64,000 nt of DNA from Ustilago trichophora (Eukaryota > Basidiomycota > Ustilaginomycetes > Ustilaginales > Ustilaginaceae), in contig OOIN01000043.1 of assembly GCA_900323505.1 (NCBI GenBank), positions 124,001 to 188,000 on the forward strand, given 5' to 3'. The notes beneath the pieces are model-generated. The model did no database searches, was not told the origin of the DNA, and saw only the letters and a list, made by a program, of their open reading frames with translations. Made by a program: the position numbers and the translations under genes. Numbering within the stretch: position 1 is the stretch's first letter; the number at the start of each line of letters is the position of its first letter. Positions 18,434-29,477 of the stretch are shown here, piece after piece.

Positions 18434-21400
18434 TTACAGCTTCAACTCTTGCAAAATGCGCTTGGCAAGCATCTGATACTGCCAAGGATTTCCACCGACC
18501 CTTCGGAATTGCAAGCCGTTGACACCCAGAAGCAGAGGTACTTTGACGACAAAGATCTCGAACCGAACTGCCAGCTCGGTCGCCTGGGCGGCGTTCATCG
18601 TCTTTGCAGCAACCGTGCCGCCTCCTCCCATGATGGGGGACATTATAGACTGGTCGCCTGCTCCAACGCCGCCAGCCGTGGCGGTGGCGCTGGTGTCAAG
18701 CATCAGGTTGGAATCGCGCGATCCGGAAGGGTGCAGCATCGAGGTTGCCCCCATAGAGTCTGCTCGTTGTCTGGGCGACATGGTGAGCAGCGATGGTTTG
18801 GAGGGGGTTTTGGGTGGCAGTGTGGGCGAGGAAGACGGTTCGCCGCCTCGCACGGTGGCGCTTTCCGCATTCATGAAGGCAGCGCTGCTGGTGAGGGAAG
18901 GTGTGCGACTGCGCACCGTTCCGCTGGCCGCTGCAGTATTGCCAATGCTGTCCGCCACAGAACCCTCCTTGCGCTTATCTTTGCTCCTTCCGGAAACAAA
19001 CGACAGCCGGCTGGGCTTGCGCTTAGGCTGCCTACTATTGTCTTCCGACGTAGGCGAGCGTTCCGCCGCCTCAGCCTCTGTCGCAGCGGCGGCAGCCATC
19101 ATCTCGAGCGGAATCCTGGCATTGCCTCTGCCCATCGAGTCTGATCCCGAAAAGTCCAGACTGGGGAGATGGACACACTCGTAGCCACCGCGGATCTCGC
19201 GGTACTGCACACCGATGCGATCGAGCACTTTGACGAGCGATGCATGAATGACGGTGCGTGGCTTGGTCGAGGTCGTCTGCACACTGAAAAGGCCTTTGAG
19301 GAAGATCGGCTTGGAGCTGCCTTCGCTTGCTGGAGCGCCGTTCTGCTGCGTAGCGGAACCTCCGGGCGAAGAAGCACCTCCACCGAAGCGGCGGCGCGAT
19401 GTGAGTGCTGGTAGCACTTCGGCCTGTCCTGGGGTGGAAGGACCCATCCACCCATTGCCAGAGTTGCTCGGGCTGATCTGCTGCGAGGGCGAAGTCTGGC
19501 CGCCCTGTCGTCCAGCTGCATCGGCTTCACCGGGCGCGCCAAACATGTTGAGCGGTGCACTGGTCGACATGGTCATACCCGTGCTCGGCCGCCTGCCTGC
19601 GTTGGCTCCACTCGACTTGGGCGACATGGACAGACCAGCGGCACGACCCACAGAAGCAGCACCCATCGACGCTTCCCGCACGTTGCGCGCGTTGGCACGC
19701 GAGGTAGGCATATCACCCAGCGTGCCTGAACGGCGGACCGAGGTTCCATTGCCAAGAGGCACATCCTCGTCGTGGGTAGTCAAATGCTCCTCCGCCTCAT
19801 CATAGTCATACGCATCCACATCGGCACCGTGGTCAGCTTCTTCGACACCGCTCAACGCCATGTGGGCACTGCCACGTCGCTGCGATTGCGGTGTACCACT
19901 GAGCAACATACCACCCGTGCTCATCCTGCTCTGCTTCTTGCGCTCTCGAGCCTCAGCATCCAGCGGCTGCGACGGTGATCGGCTCATGAACGAGCTAAAG
20001 CGACGCGCAAGCGTAGCACCGTAGCCCAGCGTCGAGCTCGTATTGGCAGCAGCAGGAGCCGGCGACGACGTAGCGGTCCCCGCCTCTGACTTGGTGGGCG
20101 TGTGGATGTGCGAAGCTCGCTTGTCCGCACGTGCAGGGGACATGGTCGACATCCTCCTTGCGTCTACTGCACCTGCTTCGGATGCCGCCACGACGCTAGG
20201 CTCGGCACCTACACCTGAAGCGCGCCCAGCTGCAACTGCGGCCGTTGCAGCGGTCGAAGGTCGACGAGCGGTGAGGCTGACGCTCCTCTTGTGATTGTTG
20301 GCCATCGTCATGCTGCTGTCTGGCACCATCATCGAGTGGCGATGGTTGTGTGGAATAGCAGCCTCAGCAGCAGGTGGCGCTACTGAGAAAGACTGTCGCT
20401 TGCCGGCAGTGCTGGCGGCTGGAACGGGCGTCATACCACTGATGCTAGGAGCAAAAGCAGCTTCGCTGGGCGAAGGTAGACCCTTCTCGCGCAAGGCTGC
20501 CTCCATGTCGTCTGCGTTGGCGCGAGCCCGAGGTGGTCCAGCCATGATGCCCATCGGTCTTGACTTTTCTCGCGAGTCAAACACCGGTGTAGGTGATGCT
20601 GGCACTGGCATCATTGCTGCTGCAGGACGAGGCGGTGCGGGGGTGACCAAGGCTGCTTCTTGACGAGAGGGATCGTAGGCACGGTTCGACACATGCGGTG
20701 CTTCAGGTACGCGGAGAGCTTCCTGAGGAATGTCGGCGGCTGTTGGCATTGCACCGGCCGATGCAGCACGTGCGCCCGTGCCTGAGCCAGCATTGGAACC
20801 TGCAGGAGGAACGGGGGGACCTGTGAGCGAGAGGTTTGAGGATGCAAAGAAAGAGTGACCGTATAGTCGCTCGCGTTCCATCTTTTCCTTGACCAAAAAG
20901 TAGATCGAGATGAGTGGATGGAAGCCGCGTGTAGGGTCCAGTGGCTCCTTACCGAAAGGCAGCAGACCCGTTCCGGATCCAAGACCGTTGGAGCTGCCAT
21001 TGGCAGAACCCACCGAAGAGTCATCCTTGCTGCCAAAGGCAGCTGCGAGTGGATTGGTGGTGAGCTTCTTTCGGTAGAAATCGATGCCCGAGAATCGCCG
21101 CGAACCCGTCTTGGACTTGACCGTGTCGGATCCGCCAGTAGCAGAGAAGCTGCCGCGTGTCGACAACCTGTTGAGGGCGGGCGAATCGAGGGACGAACCA
21201 CTGTTGCCAGCTGTGCTGAGACCGTTGAGGCTAGCAGGCAGGTTCTTGAGCTCCCAGTGGTGCAGCGAAGTCTGGTAGGCTTCGCTGGTCAACACTTCCA
21301 TCAGCTTGGCCGTGATGGCCTCGGGAGTACCAAACTCGAACCCGGTCATACCCTTGATCACTTCCTGATCCAGATTGTTGGGTCGAAGCGGTGTGCGCTC

Positions 21401-23671
21401 TGGAAGATGCGGGTCGGGCGCGCCGTCGTAACCTTTGACCATCCAGGGGTGCGCCAGCACTTCTGCAAGCGTGGCTCGATTGGCAGGATTGGTGACGAGC
21501 ATGCGCGACAGAATGTGCTTGCACTCGCCACTGAGCCAGGCAGGATACTCGACCTGTCCACGCTTGATCTTTGCGTGTAAAGCAGGCATGCTCTGGTCAT
21601 CGAACGGCACCCTGCCGCACACGAGCACGTAGAGAACAATACCGAACGACCACACGTCGACTTCAGGACCGGTGTAGACCTTTGCGTTGAGCAGCTCTGG
21701 CGCAGCAAAGTAGAGCGATCCACAGAAAGTGGAGAGATGCGAATGAGGCGAAAAGAGGTTGCCGAGACCGAAGTCGATGATCTTGATGTTGCCCGTCTTG
21801 GAGATGAGAATGTTTTCGATCTTCAAGTCACGATGCACAACGCTGTTGCGGTGGCAGTACTCGAGGGCACTGCCAATCTGGCGGGCAAACTTGCGTGCGC
21901 TTCTCTCCCTGAGCCGGCCGTGGCTGATAATGTAGTCGAGCATCTGACCACCATTGACATACTCAAAGACCATGTAGTAATGGTTGGTGTGGATCATCAT
22001 CTCGCGCATACCGCAGATGTAAGGGTGATGCAGGAGGATCTGGAGCGAACCTTCTCGAATGGTACGGATCTCTTTGGAATGATCCTTGGCAGCAGCTTTG
22101 GCCAAGAAGGAAGCTGAGGGCGGAGGTGGTTGCGGCTGCGGCTTGCCATTTTCGTCCACTGCGGCTCTGGGGGATTGGGCAGCGGCCATAGAAGTGTGAC
22201 GAGGGATGATCTTGATGGCCACCTTTTCGCCGTTGCCCATCTTGACACCGAGCTTGACCTTGCCCATGCTTCCTGCACCGAGGGTCTTGCCTAGGGCATA
22301 GTCACCCAAGAGACGGCGACTGCGTCGCTCGCGGTCACGGTCACGGTCGCCACGTTCCTTTTCCTTTTCGCGTTCGCGTTCCTTTTCGCGCTCCTTCTCC
22401 TTGAGCCTTTCGCGTTCACGTTGACGTTCCTGCTCGCGCTGTTCTTGCTCGCGAAGCTGCTGTTGCTGATGCTGGTGCTGAATCTGCAGCTCACGTTCGC
22501 GCTCGAGCTCTTGGTCGCGTGCAGCGCGGAGTTGCAAATGCTGCTGGCTAGCGCGATCCACGTTGGTGTCGCGGGAGGATGCAAAGGTGTCGGCCGCATC
22601 AAAAGTGTCGCTGCTGCCTTCGTCGACGCGCGAGTGCTGCTGATGACGCTGTACGGCTTCCATCCTTGCGGCGCGAGTCTCCAAGACGCTGGCAGGGCGA
22701 GGTGGCTCGGATGCCATGGCCCTGCGGTGGCGTTGAGACGAATCGGCTGAGGCAAGCACTGCAGATGTGGCTTCGCTCTGGTAGTGCGCGTGACCGCGGG
22801 TGGGAGTGTAGGTGACATCCGAGACAAGGCCATTGGTGGTGCGGTAGTCAGTGGAGGCGGAAGGGTTGTGCGACTGGCGCCTGGCAGCTCTAGCGGCATG
22901 GTTGCGGCGAATGTCGTCGATGCTGTTGCGGTTGCTGTCCATCATGGAACGATGTGGGTCCGACTCTGGTGGGGAGAAAGGCCCGACCGAGATCGAGGCA
23001 GGCATGCGCAGAGGTTCGACGCCAGAGGCCACAGCATCGAAAGCCTTCTGCTTGGGCGGTGTACGCATCGGAGAAGTCGAGGCCGAAGCTGCATACGAGC
23101 TTGAGCCTCCTACGGGGCGAGGAATGTGCTGATGCGGCAGGGATTCTACAGGAGGTGCGCGGTAGTCTACGAGACTGCCGACCGCAGAAGACGGATGGGG
23201 CACAGCCAAAGCTGCAGCGCCATTGTTCATAGCGGGGAGGAACGTCTGCTCTGCGTTGGTAGGACCGCCTGGCAGACCAGGGAGCGGTTTTGCGACAACA
23301 TCGGAAGATCTGCGAGCTGCTGCATCGGGACGACCTCCAGGCTGAACGAGGCCGTACGAGCTTGTGGCAAGCTTGTCTAGACGTCTTCCACTGGGACTCT
23401 CTTGTTGCGCAATGTGCGGTGGGATCTGCGAAGCACTGGGGTCGAGGGTAGAAGCATTGGCGAAAGGAGATACGTTTGCTGACGGTAGCTGCTGAGTGTC
23501 GAGCTGCGAGTCTTCGGGGACGCTTGTGAGCGGCTGATGCTGATCGGGGGTGGGAGGGATGGCACCGGCGAAAGCGTCCGACATGTCGAGCTCGTGCTTT
23601 GGTGTATGCATGCGATCGTAGATCTCCATGGCGTCTGTGGAGCCGGGACCGCTAGGTTGTCTAGGGTGCAT
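18434..23671 (-). CDS. KIN1: KIN1/MARK/PAR-1 family Ser/Thr kinase
   Basis: The protein has 1745 residues from the ATG at 23671; the frame extends upstream but without another ATG. A long disordered N-terminus ends in an Arg/Glu-rich charged coil just before the kinase domain (about residues 455-750). That domain shows the P-loop [12 protein letters not shown], catalytic VHRDLKIEN near 612, DFGLGN near 630, a [11 protein letters not shown] activation segment and a conserved C-lobe. A Ser-rich linker of ~700 residues follows, then a C-terminal KA1 domain in two pieces (from ~1475, and ending [19 protein letters not shown]). KA1 domains bind anionic phospholipids. This order is that of yeast Kin1/Kin2, which regulate polarity and exocytosis at the cortex. 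In Ustilago the name Kin1 also denotes a kinesin; this is the kinase. Confidence 0.9.
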   Translation of the reverse strand: MHPRQPSGPGSTDAMEIYDRMHTPKHELDMSDAFAGAIPPTPDQHQPLTSVPEDSQLDTQQLPSANVSPFANASTLDPSASQIPPHIAQQESPSGRRLDKLATSSYGLVQPGGRPDAAARRSSDVVAKPLPGLPGGPTNAEQTFLPAMNNGAAALAVPHPSSAVGSLVDYRAPPVESLPHQHIPRPVGGSSSYAASASTSPMRTPPKQKAFDAVASGVEPLRMPASISVGPFSPPESDPHRSMMDSNRNSIDDIRRNHAARAARRQSHNPSASTDYRTTNGLVSDVTYTPTRGHAHYQSEATSAVLASADSSQRHRRAMASEPPRPASVLETRAARMEAVQRHQQHSRVDEGSSDTFDAADTFASSRDTNVDRASQQHLQLRAARDQELERERELQIQHQHQQQQLREQEQREQERQRERERLKEKEREKEREREKEKERGDRDRDRERRSRRLLGDYALGKTLGAGSMGKVKLGVKMGNGEKVAIKIIPRHTSMAAAQSPRAAVDENGKPQPQPPPPSASFLAKAAAKDHSKEIRTIREGSLQILLHHPYICGMREMMIHTNHYYMVFEYVNGGQMLDYIISHGRLRERSARKFARQIGSALEYCHRNSVVHRDLKIENILISKTGNIKIIDFGLGNLFSPHSHLSTFCGSLYFAAPELLNAKVYTGPEVDVWSFGIVLYVLVCGRVPFDDQSMPALHAKIKRGQVEYPAWLSGECKHILSRMLVTNPANRATLAEVLAHPWMVKGYDGAPDPHLPERTPLRPNNLDQEVIKGMTGFEFGTPEAITAKLMEVLTSEAYQTSLHHWELKNLPASLNGLSTAGNSGSSLDSPALNRLSTRGSFSATGGSDTVKSKTGSRRFSGIDFYRKKLTTNPLAAAFGSKDDSSVGSANGSSNGLGSGTGLLPFGKEPLDPTRGFHPLISIYFLVKEKMERERLYGHSFFASSNLSLTGPPVPPAGSNAGSGTGARAASAGAMPTAADIPQEALRVPEAPHVSNRAYDPSRQEAALVTPAPPRPAAAMMPVPASPTPVFDSREKSRPMGIMAGPPRARANADDMEAALREKGLPSPSEAAFAPSISGMTPVPAASTAGKRQSFSVAPPAAEAAIPHNHRHSMMVPDSSMTMANNHKRSVSLTARRPSTAATAAVAAGRASGVGAEPSVVAASEAGAVDARRMSTMSPARADKRASHIHTPTKSEAGTATSSPAPAAANTSSTLGYGATLARRFSSFMSRSPSQPLDAEARERKKQSRMSTGGMLLSGTPQSQRRGSAHMALSGVEEADHGADVDAYDYDEAEEHLTTHDEDVPLGNGTSVRRSGTLGDMPTSRANARNVREASMGAASVGRAAGLSMSPKSSGANAGRRPSTGMTMSTSAPLNMFGAPGEADAAGRQGGQTSPSQQISPSNSGNGWMGPSTPGQAEVLPALTSRRRFGGGASSPGGSATQQNGAPASEGSSKPIFLKGLFSVQTTSTKPRTVIHASLVKVLDRIGVQYREIRGGYECVHLPSLDFSGSDSMGRGNARIPLEMMAAAAATEAEAAERSPTSEDNSRQPKRKPSRLSFVSGRSKDKRKEGSVADSIGNTAAASGTVRSRTPSLTSSAAFMNAESATVRGGEPSSSPTLPPKTPSKPSLLTMSPRQRADSMGATSMLHPSGSRDSNLMLDTSATATAGGVGAGDQSIMSPIMGGGGTVAAKTMNAAQATELAVRFEIFVVKVPLLLGVNGLQFRRVGGNPWQYQMLAKRILQELKL

Positions 23672-26132
23672 TTCGCCGCTGAGAGGTGAGTTGACGGCGT
23701 GGACTTTCGGATGAGCAAGTATCGGCGTGATGCGCGCGCGCCAGAGAAGACGCGGATGGACAGAAGCTGGACAAGGGTGTTGAGCGATTAGTTGATACAC
23801 CTCTGAAGCGAATCTGCTGAAAGCTCCAAACAAAGTGAAAGGCTAGATCCCAAAAAAATAAGAAGAAAAAGAGAGGTGAAGAAGAAGGGAAATCTAGGGT
23901 CGGAGGATGTAGCGAGACAGCATTGATTTGGTGTGCGGTATGCGGCGGGATGGGGCTGTCGACGATGTTTTGGAAGCGGGCAGAGCAAATGAAAAGCAGG
24001 ACAGAGTTGCTGGTCCCTTTGAAGCTGCCACACTGGGGGCGATAGGATATCGACTGTGCAAAGTGACGATCCAGTGGAATGAAGCTGTACGCAATCGAGT
24101 GGGGTGGTGAAGAACCGTGGCGACGGGAAGAGCGCGTCGAGTGGTGGAGGAACGGTTGTGAAGGACGCGCTGGGGATGAGGCACCCAAAAGGTGCAATGT
24201 GCGGGGTCGAGCGGCCGTCAATCGGGGCGGCCAATTGATCCGTCCTATTTCTAAGGAGCTCGATGTTGTTTGTACCGTTGACGATGGAAAGCCAAAGTTG
24301 CGCCTCGCTGTTTGTGCAAATGATGTCAAGAGAGTTGCTAGATGGGGTCGAACGAGGTCAAAGCCGATACAAGGAGCTGGATGCAAGTCTTGATTTGTGG
24401 ATGTGCAGAATGGCAGTCCGGGACGTTACGGGCTGCTACTTGGTGGTAAAAAGATGATGAGGTAAAAGGAGGCCGTAGGAGCTGTCCAAAGTCGATATTC
24501 GAGGAGGATGAGTAGGAGTCAAAGTCGAAGTCGATTACGGCGATGGTCGGAGCAACGATGTAGAGAGAGGGAGAGAGGCAGAGGAGGACGGACTGAATGG
24601 ATTCCGATGTGAGAAGGTGTGTGTGTGTCGAGGGTAGCAGCAGCTGCACAGGCACAGGCAAGCACTCGCACACTCTGGCTCACACACTCTGAGCTTAGTT
24701 GGTTGAATGGCGGCGACAGCCGGCTGCTGAGAGCACAGAGCACACAAGAGCGCACGAGCTGACTGGCCGACACTGGCTGGCTGTGCGAATGGGTGGATGG
24801 ATTGGCTGCTGCGTCGATGCGAGGGGAATTCGAAGACCGCTCAGTCTCAGTCTCAATCTCACTCGTCTCTCTTCTCTTCAAAAGAAAAAGAAAAAGAGGG
24901 GCGTGCTTCGCTTCGCTTTTGCTTTTGCTTTTGCTTTTTTTTGTGCTGCCTCTCTTTCCTTCCCATCTCTTTTGGAAACGGCAACTTTTCGTTTTGTTTT
25001 TGTTTTTGGTTGCGGCGCGTAGAGGCCTCGCTTGTGCACACTTGCAGTGTCTGAGTTCATGAGTCTGCACGCGCCATCCACAGCCAGCCATCCACACAGA
25101 GCCATCCTCCTTCTCGCTCATGCCAATAAGAAAGATACTGTAAATAAATTAAATATCCAAAAAGGTCGTTTCGGAAGGCCTTTGCCTGATCTGATTTCGA
25201 TTAACTAGAGAGTGAGCAGAGTGAGGGATTGCTCACCGACCTTTTCAACCTGTGAGCCCCGCACATCACACACACACACACACACACACTCTCTCTCTCT
25301 CTGGAAGCGGCGAGGTGCAATCAGTCTCGGGTCGCAAACAAAATCCAAAAGTCGCCATCACAAAAATGGACGCCGACATGTGTCTTCAACGCCGCACGCC
25401 CAAACAACCCAACCTTCCTTACCGCTTTCTTCGTGATCTTCAGACATTCAAACCGGACCAAGTCATCATCTTCCATACCAAGCTGTGTTCGTTCTCATGA
25501 CCTGCATCAGATTTACAGTCTTCGAGGTAAATAGGTAGCAAGAGGGATGCATCTGCGTGGCTTGAGTGTGAGTTCAACTCGGATCGGATCAAGCCAAAGC
25601 GAGGCGAGCAACAACGCTCTCACCTCTCTGGTTGCATTCCAAACCAAGCTGCAGATCATTCCTTTTTTTTTTTTTTTCCCTACAAAGCCTAAGCCCTTTC
25701 TTGGCTACCTTAATACTGTACAGTAGATCAGATTTCAGAGTTGAGGGTGGGGGGGTCATCCCCTCCTCTCTGGCCTCGGCAATCACAAGATGAGCAGCCC
25801 AGTTGGAATGTGGCGCGCCCCCGCCCCGTTCGGCTCTTTGCTCTCTGGCTTTGCCTTCAGTTGCTCTCGTTTTGTATTTTCTGCCTGCCCCACGTGCGTT
25901 GACATCAACAAAAAGGCCTTAGAAAAGAAGCTCACGGTCAACCTTGTCGTTTCCAGGCTCCCATGTTTCCATCGCACTGCTATCTTGCATCCGATCCGAA
26001 CTTTCTCAGCAACATTGAACAGGAACAACTCTCGAAAGTGGATGGTCAAGGCGCTGCTGTTTGTACGAGTCTAACCAGATCGATCATTGCAAAGCTACAT
26101 AATTGCAACTATCTTACAACAAGACATCTTCT
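23672..26132. other. Long gene-poor region upstream of KIN1
   Basis: At 2.46 kb this is the longest gap in the window. The part next to KIN1 probably contains its promoter and a long 5' leader; open frames there lack conserved sequence. A CA/CT microsatellite lies at 25267-25302, short pyrimidine-rich tracts near 24880-25010 and a T run near 25665. I find no further gene before the tRNA at its right end. Confidence 0.55.
25267..25302. repeat. (CA)n(CT)n compound microsatellite
   Basis: About eleven CA units run directly into about six CT units. It lies in the long gap between KIN1 and the tRNA gene. Confidence 0.9.
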
Positions 26133-26258
26133 GGCGCTTTGGCGGAGTGGTTATCGCGTGGCACTCGAATTTCGATTCGAGGGGAGCATCTCCCCACTCA
26201 ACAAATACTGAATATGCCATTCCCTCTGGGAGCATAGGTTCAAATCCTGTAGGCGTCG
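26133..26258 (+). tRNA. trnS-CGA: tRNA-Ser(CGA) with intron
   Basis: A complete cloverleaf can be drawn. The acceptor GGCGCTT pairs with AGGCGTC (two G-T wobbles), with discriminator G. The D stem is GCG/CGC around GAGTGGTTAT. Anticodon stem TGGCA/TGCCA encloses anticodon CGA at 26166-26168. An intron of 44 bases (26170-26213) follows the base after the anticodon. A serine-type long variable arm (TCCC/GGGA) precedes a T arm ATAGG-TTCAAAT-CCTGT. The mature form is 82 nt and reads UCG codons. A T7 run directly after the gene is a standard Pol III terminator. Yeast tRNA-Ser(CGA) is also intron-containing. Confidence 0.95.
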
Positions 26259-26265
26259 TTTTTTT
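26259..26265 (+). terminator. RNA polymerase III terminator
   Basis: Seven consecutive T residues start at the base after the tRNA discriminator, followed by further T-rich sequence. This is a canonical Pol III stop signal. Confidence 0.9.
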
Positions 26266-26750
26266 CTTTTTTTCTTTTTTGGTTTTTGCAGCCTTCACTT
26301 CTTTCTCAGAGCTTTGCATGCCACCAACAGGGTTAATGTCCGTTTTCGGCGCAAAAAAATGTTCAATTGCCGACAGATTGTTGTGTCGAAAGGGCAGCTG
26401 GGTTTAGTTAGAGCGAAACGCGTCAGATTCTGGCAGTGTGCTTGGAAAAAGGCAGGCCGTGGCGTAAATGAACGCGCCCTCAAATCTGTCTGCTGTTGTG
26501 AAGCTCTGATGTGTGACGCGCGAAACAGAAAAGAAGTGTTGGTCTGACCAAAAGGAGACACGCGAGCTGCCAATTTTACGTGAGAGGTGTCGCTTGTGTC
26601 ACGGCAGCGCTCAGTCATGAACAGCGCGATCCGCAGTTCACAGCTTCCAACACTCTTCGAGTTTCGAGCTGAGTTGGTTGTGTTCCTCCACCTGTCACAC
26701 CCTCATCACCGGTCCACCGCAAAACATCGGCCAAGCCGACAACGACCAAC
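26266..26750. other. DNA ligase upstream region
   Basis: This 485 bp stretch lies between the tRNA terminator and the LIG1 ATG and presumably contains the ligase promoter. An ACGCG (MluI-like core) occurs as GTGACGCGCG near 26513; in yeasts such cores drive S-phase genes, but one copy is weak evidence. No coding sequence is supported. Confidence 0.4.
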
Positions 26751-29312
26751 ATGCCGGAACAGCCGAAGCTAGCCAAGTTCTTTGGAGGCGGTGCCAACCC
26801 AACAGCCGCCGAAGGCTCATCCAAATCACGACAACAGGATCTCAAGTCTGCTTTTGCCCCCAAACCACCCAAGGCCACTCCAAAAGAATTGGCGACAAAC
26901 GGCCAATCTTTATCCTCCTCACACCACCATCAAGATGATGCCGAATCACCCACTGCTTCGAAGCGAGATGCCTCCTCTACCAACGGGAATGGAACCACAT
27001 CAGCCGAAGCTGCCGCACCACAAAGGAAAAAGCGTAGGATCATCGAGTCGGATGACGAGAACGATGATGAAATCCTTCCTGTTTCAGCTACAACTGCTCC
27101 CGTGAAGAAAGAAGCAGCATCGAGTACAAAAGTCGCCTCTATCTTTGCCAAACCACAACCCAAGACCAGTTTAGCTGCCAATACTGCCGTCTCACAAAAG
27201 AAAGCAGCCAAGGAGCAAGTCGGCACTCCTGAAAGCGACGACGACTCTGGCAGCGAGCATGTTCCAGACGACGTCGAGGAGGAGGATGACCACGAAGAAG
27301 CAGCTATTCAAGAAGAAGAGCAAAAGGGCGCCAAAAAGCTCGCTGCCATCTTCCAGAAGCCTTCCGAAGTCAAAGAGGGCAAAGTCGCATGGAAGGAAGG
27401 CGAACCCGTTCCCTATGCTGCCCTCGCTGCCACCTTTGCCGACATCCAAGCCACCACCAAGCGTCTCGAAATAACAGAAATCCTCACCCAGTTCCTCGTC
27501 CGCGTCATCAAGCGCTCCCCCGATAATCTCTTGCAGGTCGTCTACCTCTGCATCAACCGCCTCTGCCCCGACTACGAAGGGTTGGAGCTTGGTATTGGCG
27601 AATCGCTCCTCATCAAGGCCATCGCCCAGTCCACCGGTCGAGAAGTCGCGCGCATCAAGAAAGACCTGGAAGCTCAAGGTGATCTGGGCCTCGTAGCGCT
27701 CAACTCGAAAAAGAACCAGCCCACCATGTTCAAAGTGTCGAGTCTCAAAGTACCCCAGGTCTTCAAGCAGCTCAAGGAGATTGCAGTGGTCAGCGGCAAC
27801 AAGTCGCAAGATCGAAAAATTGGAATGATTAAAAAGCTCCTCGCTTCGTGTCAGGGCGAAGAACCCAAGTTCCTCATCCGCAGTTTGGAAGGCAAGCTTC
27901 GAATCGGTCTCGCCGAACGCTCGGTGCTCGTCTCTCTTGCTCGAGCTGTCGTCATCTCCAAGCTTGGCAAAGGCATCTCCAAATTGTCGCAAGATTCGCT
28001 TGCAAAGCAGCTCGAAGACGGCACCGAGCTCGTCAAGGCTGTATACTCGGAGCTGCCTTCTTACGATCTCGTCATCCCAGCATTGCTCAAGGGTGGTGTC
28101 GAAGGTTTGCGACAAGAATGCAAACTCACCCCCGGTGTGCCCCTGAAACCCATGTTGGCGAAACCCACCAAAGCAATCAGCGAAGTCCTCGACCGATTCG
28201 AAGGTAAACCCTTCACCTGCGAGTACAAGTACGACGGCGAACGTGCCCAAGTCCATCTGCTACCCAATGGCAAACTCGCCGTATTCTCACGAAACTCGGA
28301 AAACATGTCTGTCAAGTATCCCGATCTTGTCGAGCAGATCCCACGTTGCATCAAGCCTTCCGTGAAATCCTTTGTCCTCGACGCCGAAGCTGCAGCTTGG
28401 AAGAAAGCCGAACCCAATCCCGAAACCGGCTTGGAAGAGCCAGCAAAACTTCTCCCCTTCCAAGAACTCTCCCGCCGCAAACGCAAGGACGTTAAAGCCG
28501 AAGACATCAAGGTCAAAGTCAAGCTCTTTGGCTTCGATCTGCTCTACCTCAACGGTCAACCTCTTCTTTCTCTCTCCCTGGCTGAACGTCGCACTCTGCT
28601 GCGCGAACACTTTCGGCCCGTCGAAGACGAGTTCGACTATGCCCGTTCGGAGGACTGCAACTCGGTCGAAGAGATTTCCGTCTTCCTCGACAAGTCGGTC
28701 AAAGAAGGTTGCGAGGGGCTCATGGTCAAGATGCTCTCTGGGCCCGATTCGACCTACGAACCCTCACGTCGGTCTATGAACTGGTTGAAGCTGAAAAAGG
28801 ACTATCTCGCAGGCACAGGCGATTCGCTCGACCTCGTAGTCATCGGCGGCTACTTTGGCAAAGGCAAGCGAACCAACGTATACGGAGCCTTCCTACTCGC
28901 CTGTTACGATTCTGATTCCGAAACCTACCAATCCATCTGCAAGATCGGTACCGGATTCACCGAAGCCGATCTCGAAGCGCACTACAAGACGCTCAAGGAG
29001 CTCGAAATCTCCGGTAAAAAGGGATACTACGATGTCGGGGAAGCAAAACCGGACGTCTATTTCGAAGCGAAGATCGTCTGGGAGGTCCTCACGGCAGATC
29101 TGAGTCTGAGCCCTGTATATACAGCGGCAAAGGGGTTGATCGAACAGAGAGGTATCAGTCTAAGATTCCCTCGGTTTATCAGGATCAGAGACGACAAAAC
29201 GGCAGAAGAGAGTACAAGCCCAGAACAGATTGAACAGATGTATAGATCTCAAGTAGTCAACAGTTCCAAGAGTAAAGGTGGGGCTGGTGATGAGGATGAT
29301 GGATTCTGGTAG
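26751..29312 (+). CDS. CDC9: ATP-dependent DNA ligase I
   Basis: This 853-residue protein joins Okazaki fragments and repair nicks. The N-terminus carries a perfect PCNA-interacting box QPKLAKFF at residues 4-11, followed by a disordered Ser/Lys/acidic region with a basic KKRR nuclear signal. The all-alpha DNA-binding domain spans about 220-440. The adenylation motif EYKYDGERAQ near 492 supplies the catalytic lysine. Nucleotidyltransferase motifs follow (FVLDAEAAAW, EGLMVKML, WLKLKKDYL), then an OB-fold domain with a GYFGKGKR segment and a conserved RFPRFIRIRDDK near the end. Length and order match fungal Cdc9/LIG1. The start ATG directly precedes the PIP box. Confidence is very high; LIG3/LIG4 lack this layout. 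Confidence 0.97.
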   Translation: MPEQPKLAKFFGGGANPTAAEGSSKSRQQDLKSAFAPKPPKATPKELATNGQSLSSSHHHQDDAESPTASKRDASSTNGNGTTSAEAAAPQRKKRRIIESDDENDDEILPVSATTAPVKKEAASSTKVASIFAKPQPKTSLAANTAVSQKKAAKEQVGTPESDDDSGSEHVPDDVEEEDDHEEAAIQEEEQKGAKKLAAIFQKPSEVKEGKVAWKEGEPVPYAALAATFADIQATTKRLEITEILTQFLVRVIKRSPDNLLQVVYLCINRLCPDYEGLELGIGESLLIKAIAQSTGREVARIKKDLEAQGDLGLVALNSKKNQPTMFKVSSLKVPQVFKQLKEIAVVSGNKSQDRKIGMIKKLLASCQGEEPKFLIRSLEGKLRIGLAERSVLVSLARAVVISKLGKGISKLSQDSLAKQLEDGTELVKAVYSELPSYDLVIPALLKGGVEGLRQECKLTPGVPLKPMLAKPTKAISEVLDRFEGKPFTCEYKYDGERAQVHLLPNGKLAVFSRNSENMSVKYPDLVEQIPRCIKPSVKSFVLDAEAAAWKKAEPNPETGLEEPAKLLPFQELSRRKRKDVKAEDIKVKVKLFGFDLLYLNGQPLLSLSLAERRTLLREHFRPVEDEFDYARSEDCNSVEEISVFLDKSVKEGCEGLMVKMLSGPDSTYEPSRRSMNWLKLKKDYLAGTGDSLDLVVIGGYFGKGKRTNVYGAFLLACYDSDSETYQSICKIGTGFTEADLEAHYKTLKELEISGKKGYYDVGEAKPDVYFEAKIVWEVLTADLSLSPVYTAAKGLIEQRGISLRFPRFIRIRDDKTAEESTSPEQIEQMYRSQVVNSSKSKGGAGDEDDGFW

Positions 29313-29477
29313 AATCGCGGGTACCTTTTACTGGATAGCTTTGCATGGTATCGGTAGAGACACTTTTTGTTGTTTCTACTTTATCGCACAGGGAACGTTG
29401 CACAGGTTTAACCTTTCTTTCCAAAGCAGGACTTGTATCAGATGCAAGTGTGGATTGAGCGAGTGTTGGACATGATG

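Noticed and set aside
27192..28256. 354-codon minus-strand frame inside DNA ligase
   Set aside because: It lies entirely antisense to conserved ligase domains; its length reflects codon bias of the sense gene.
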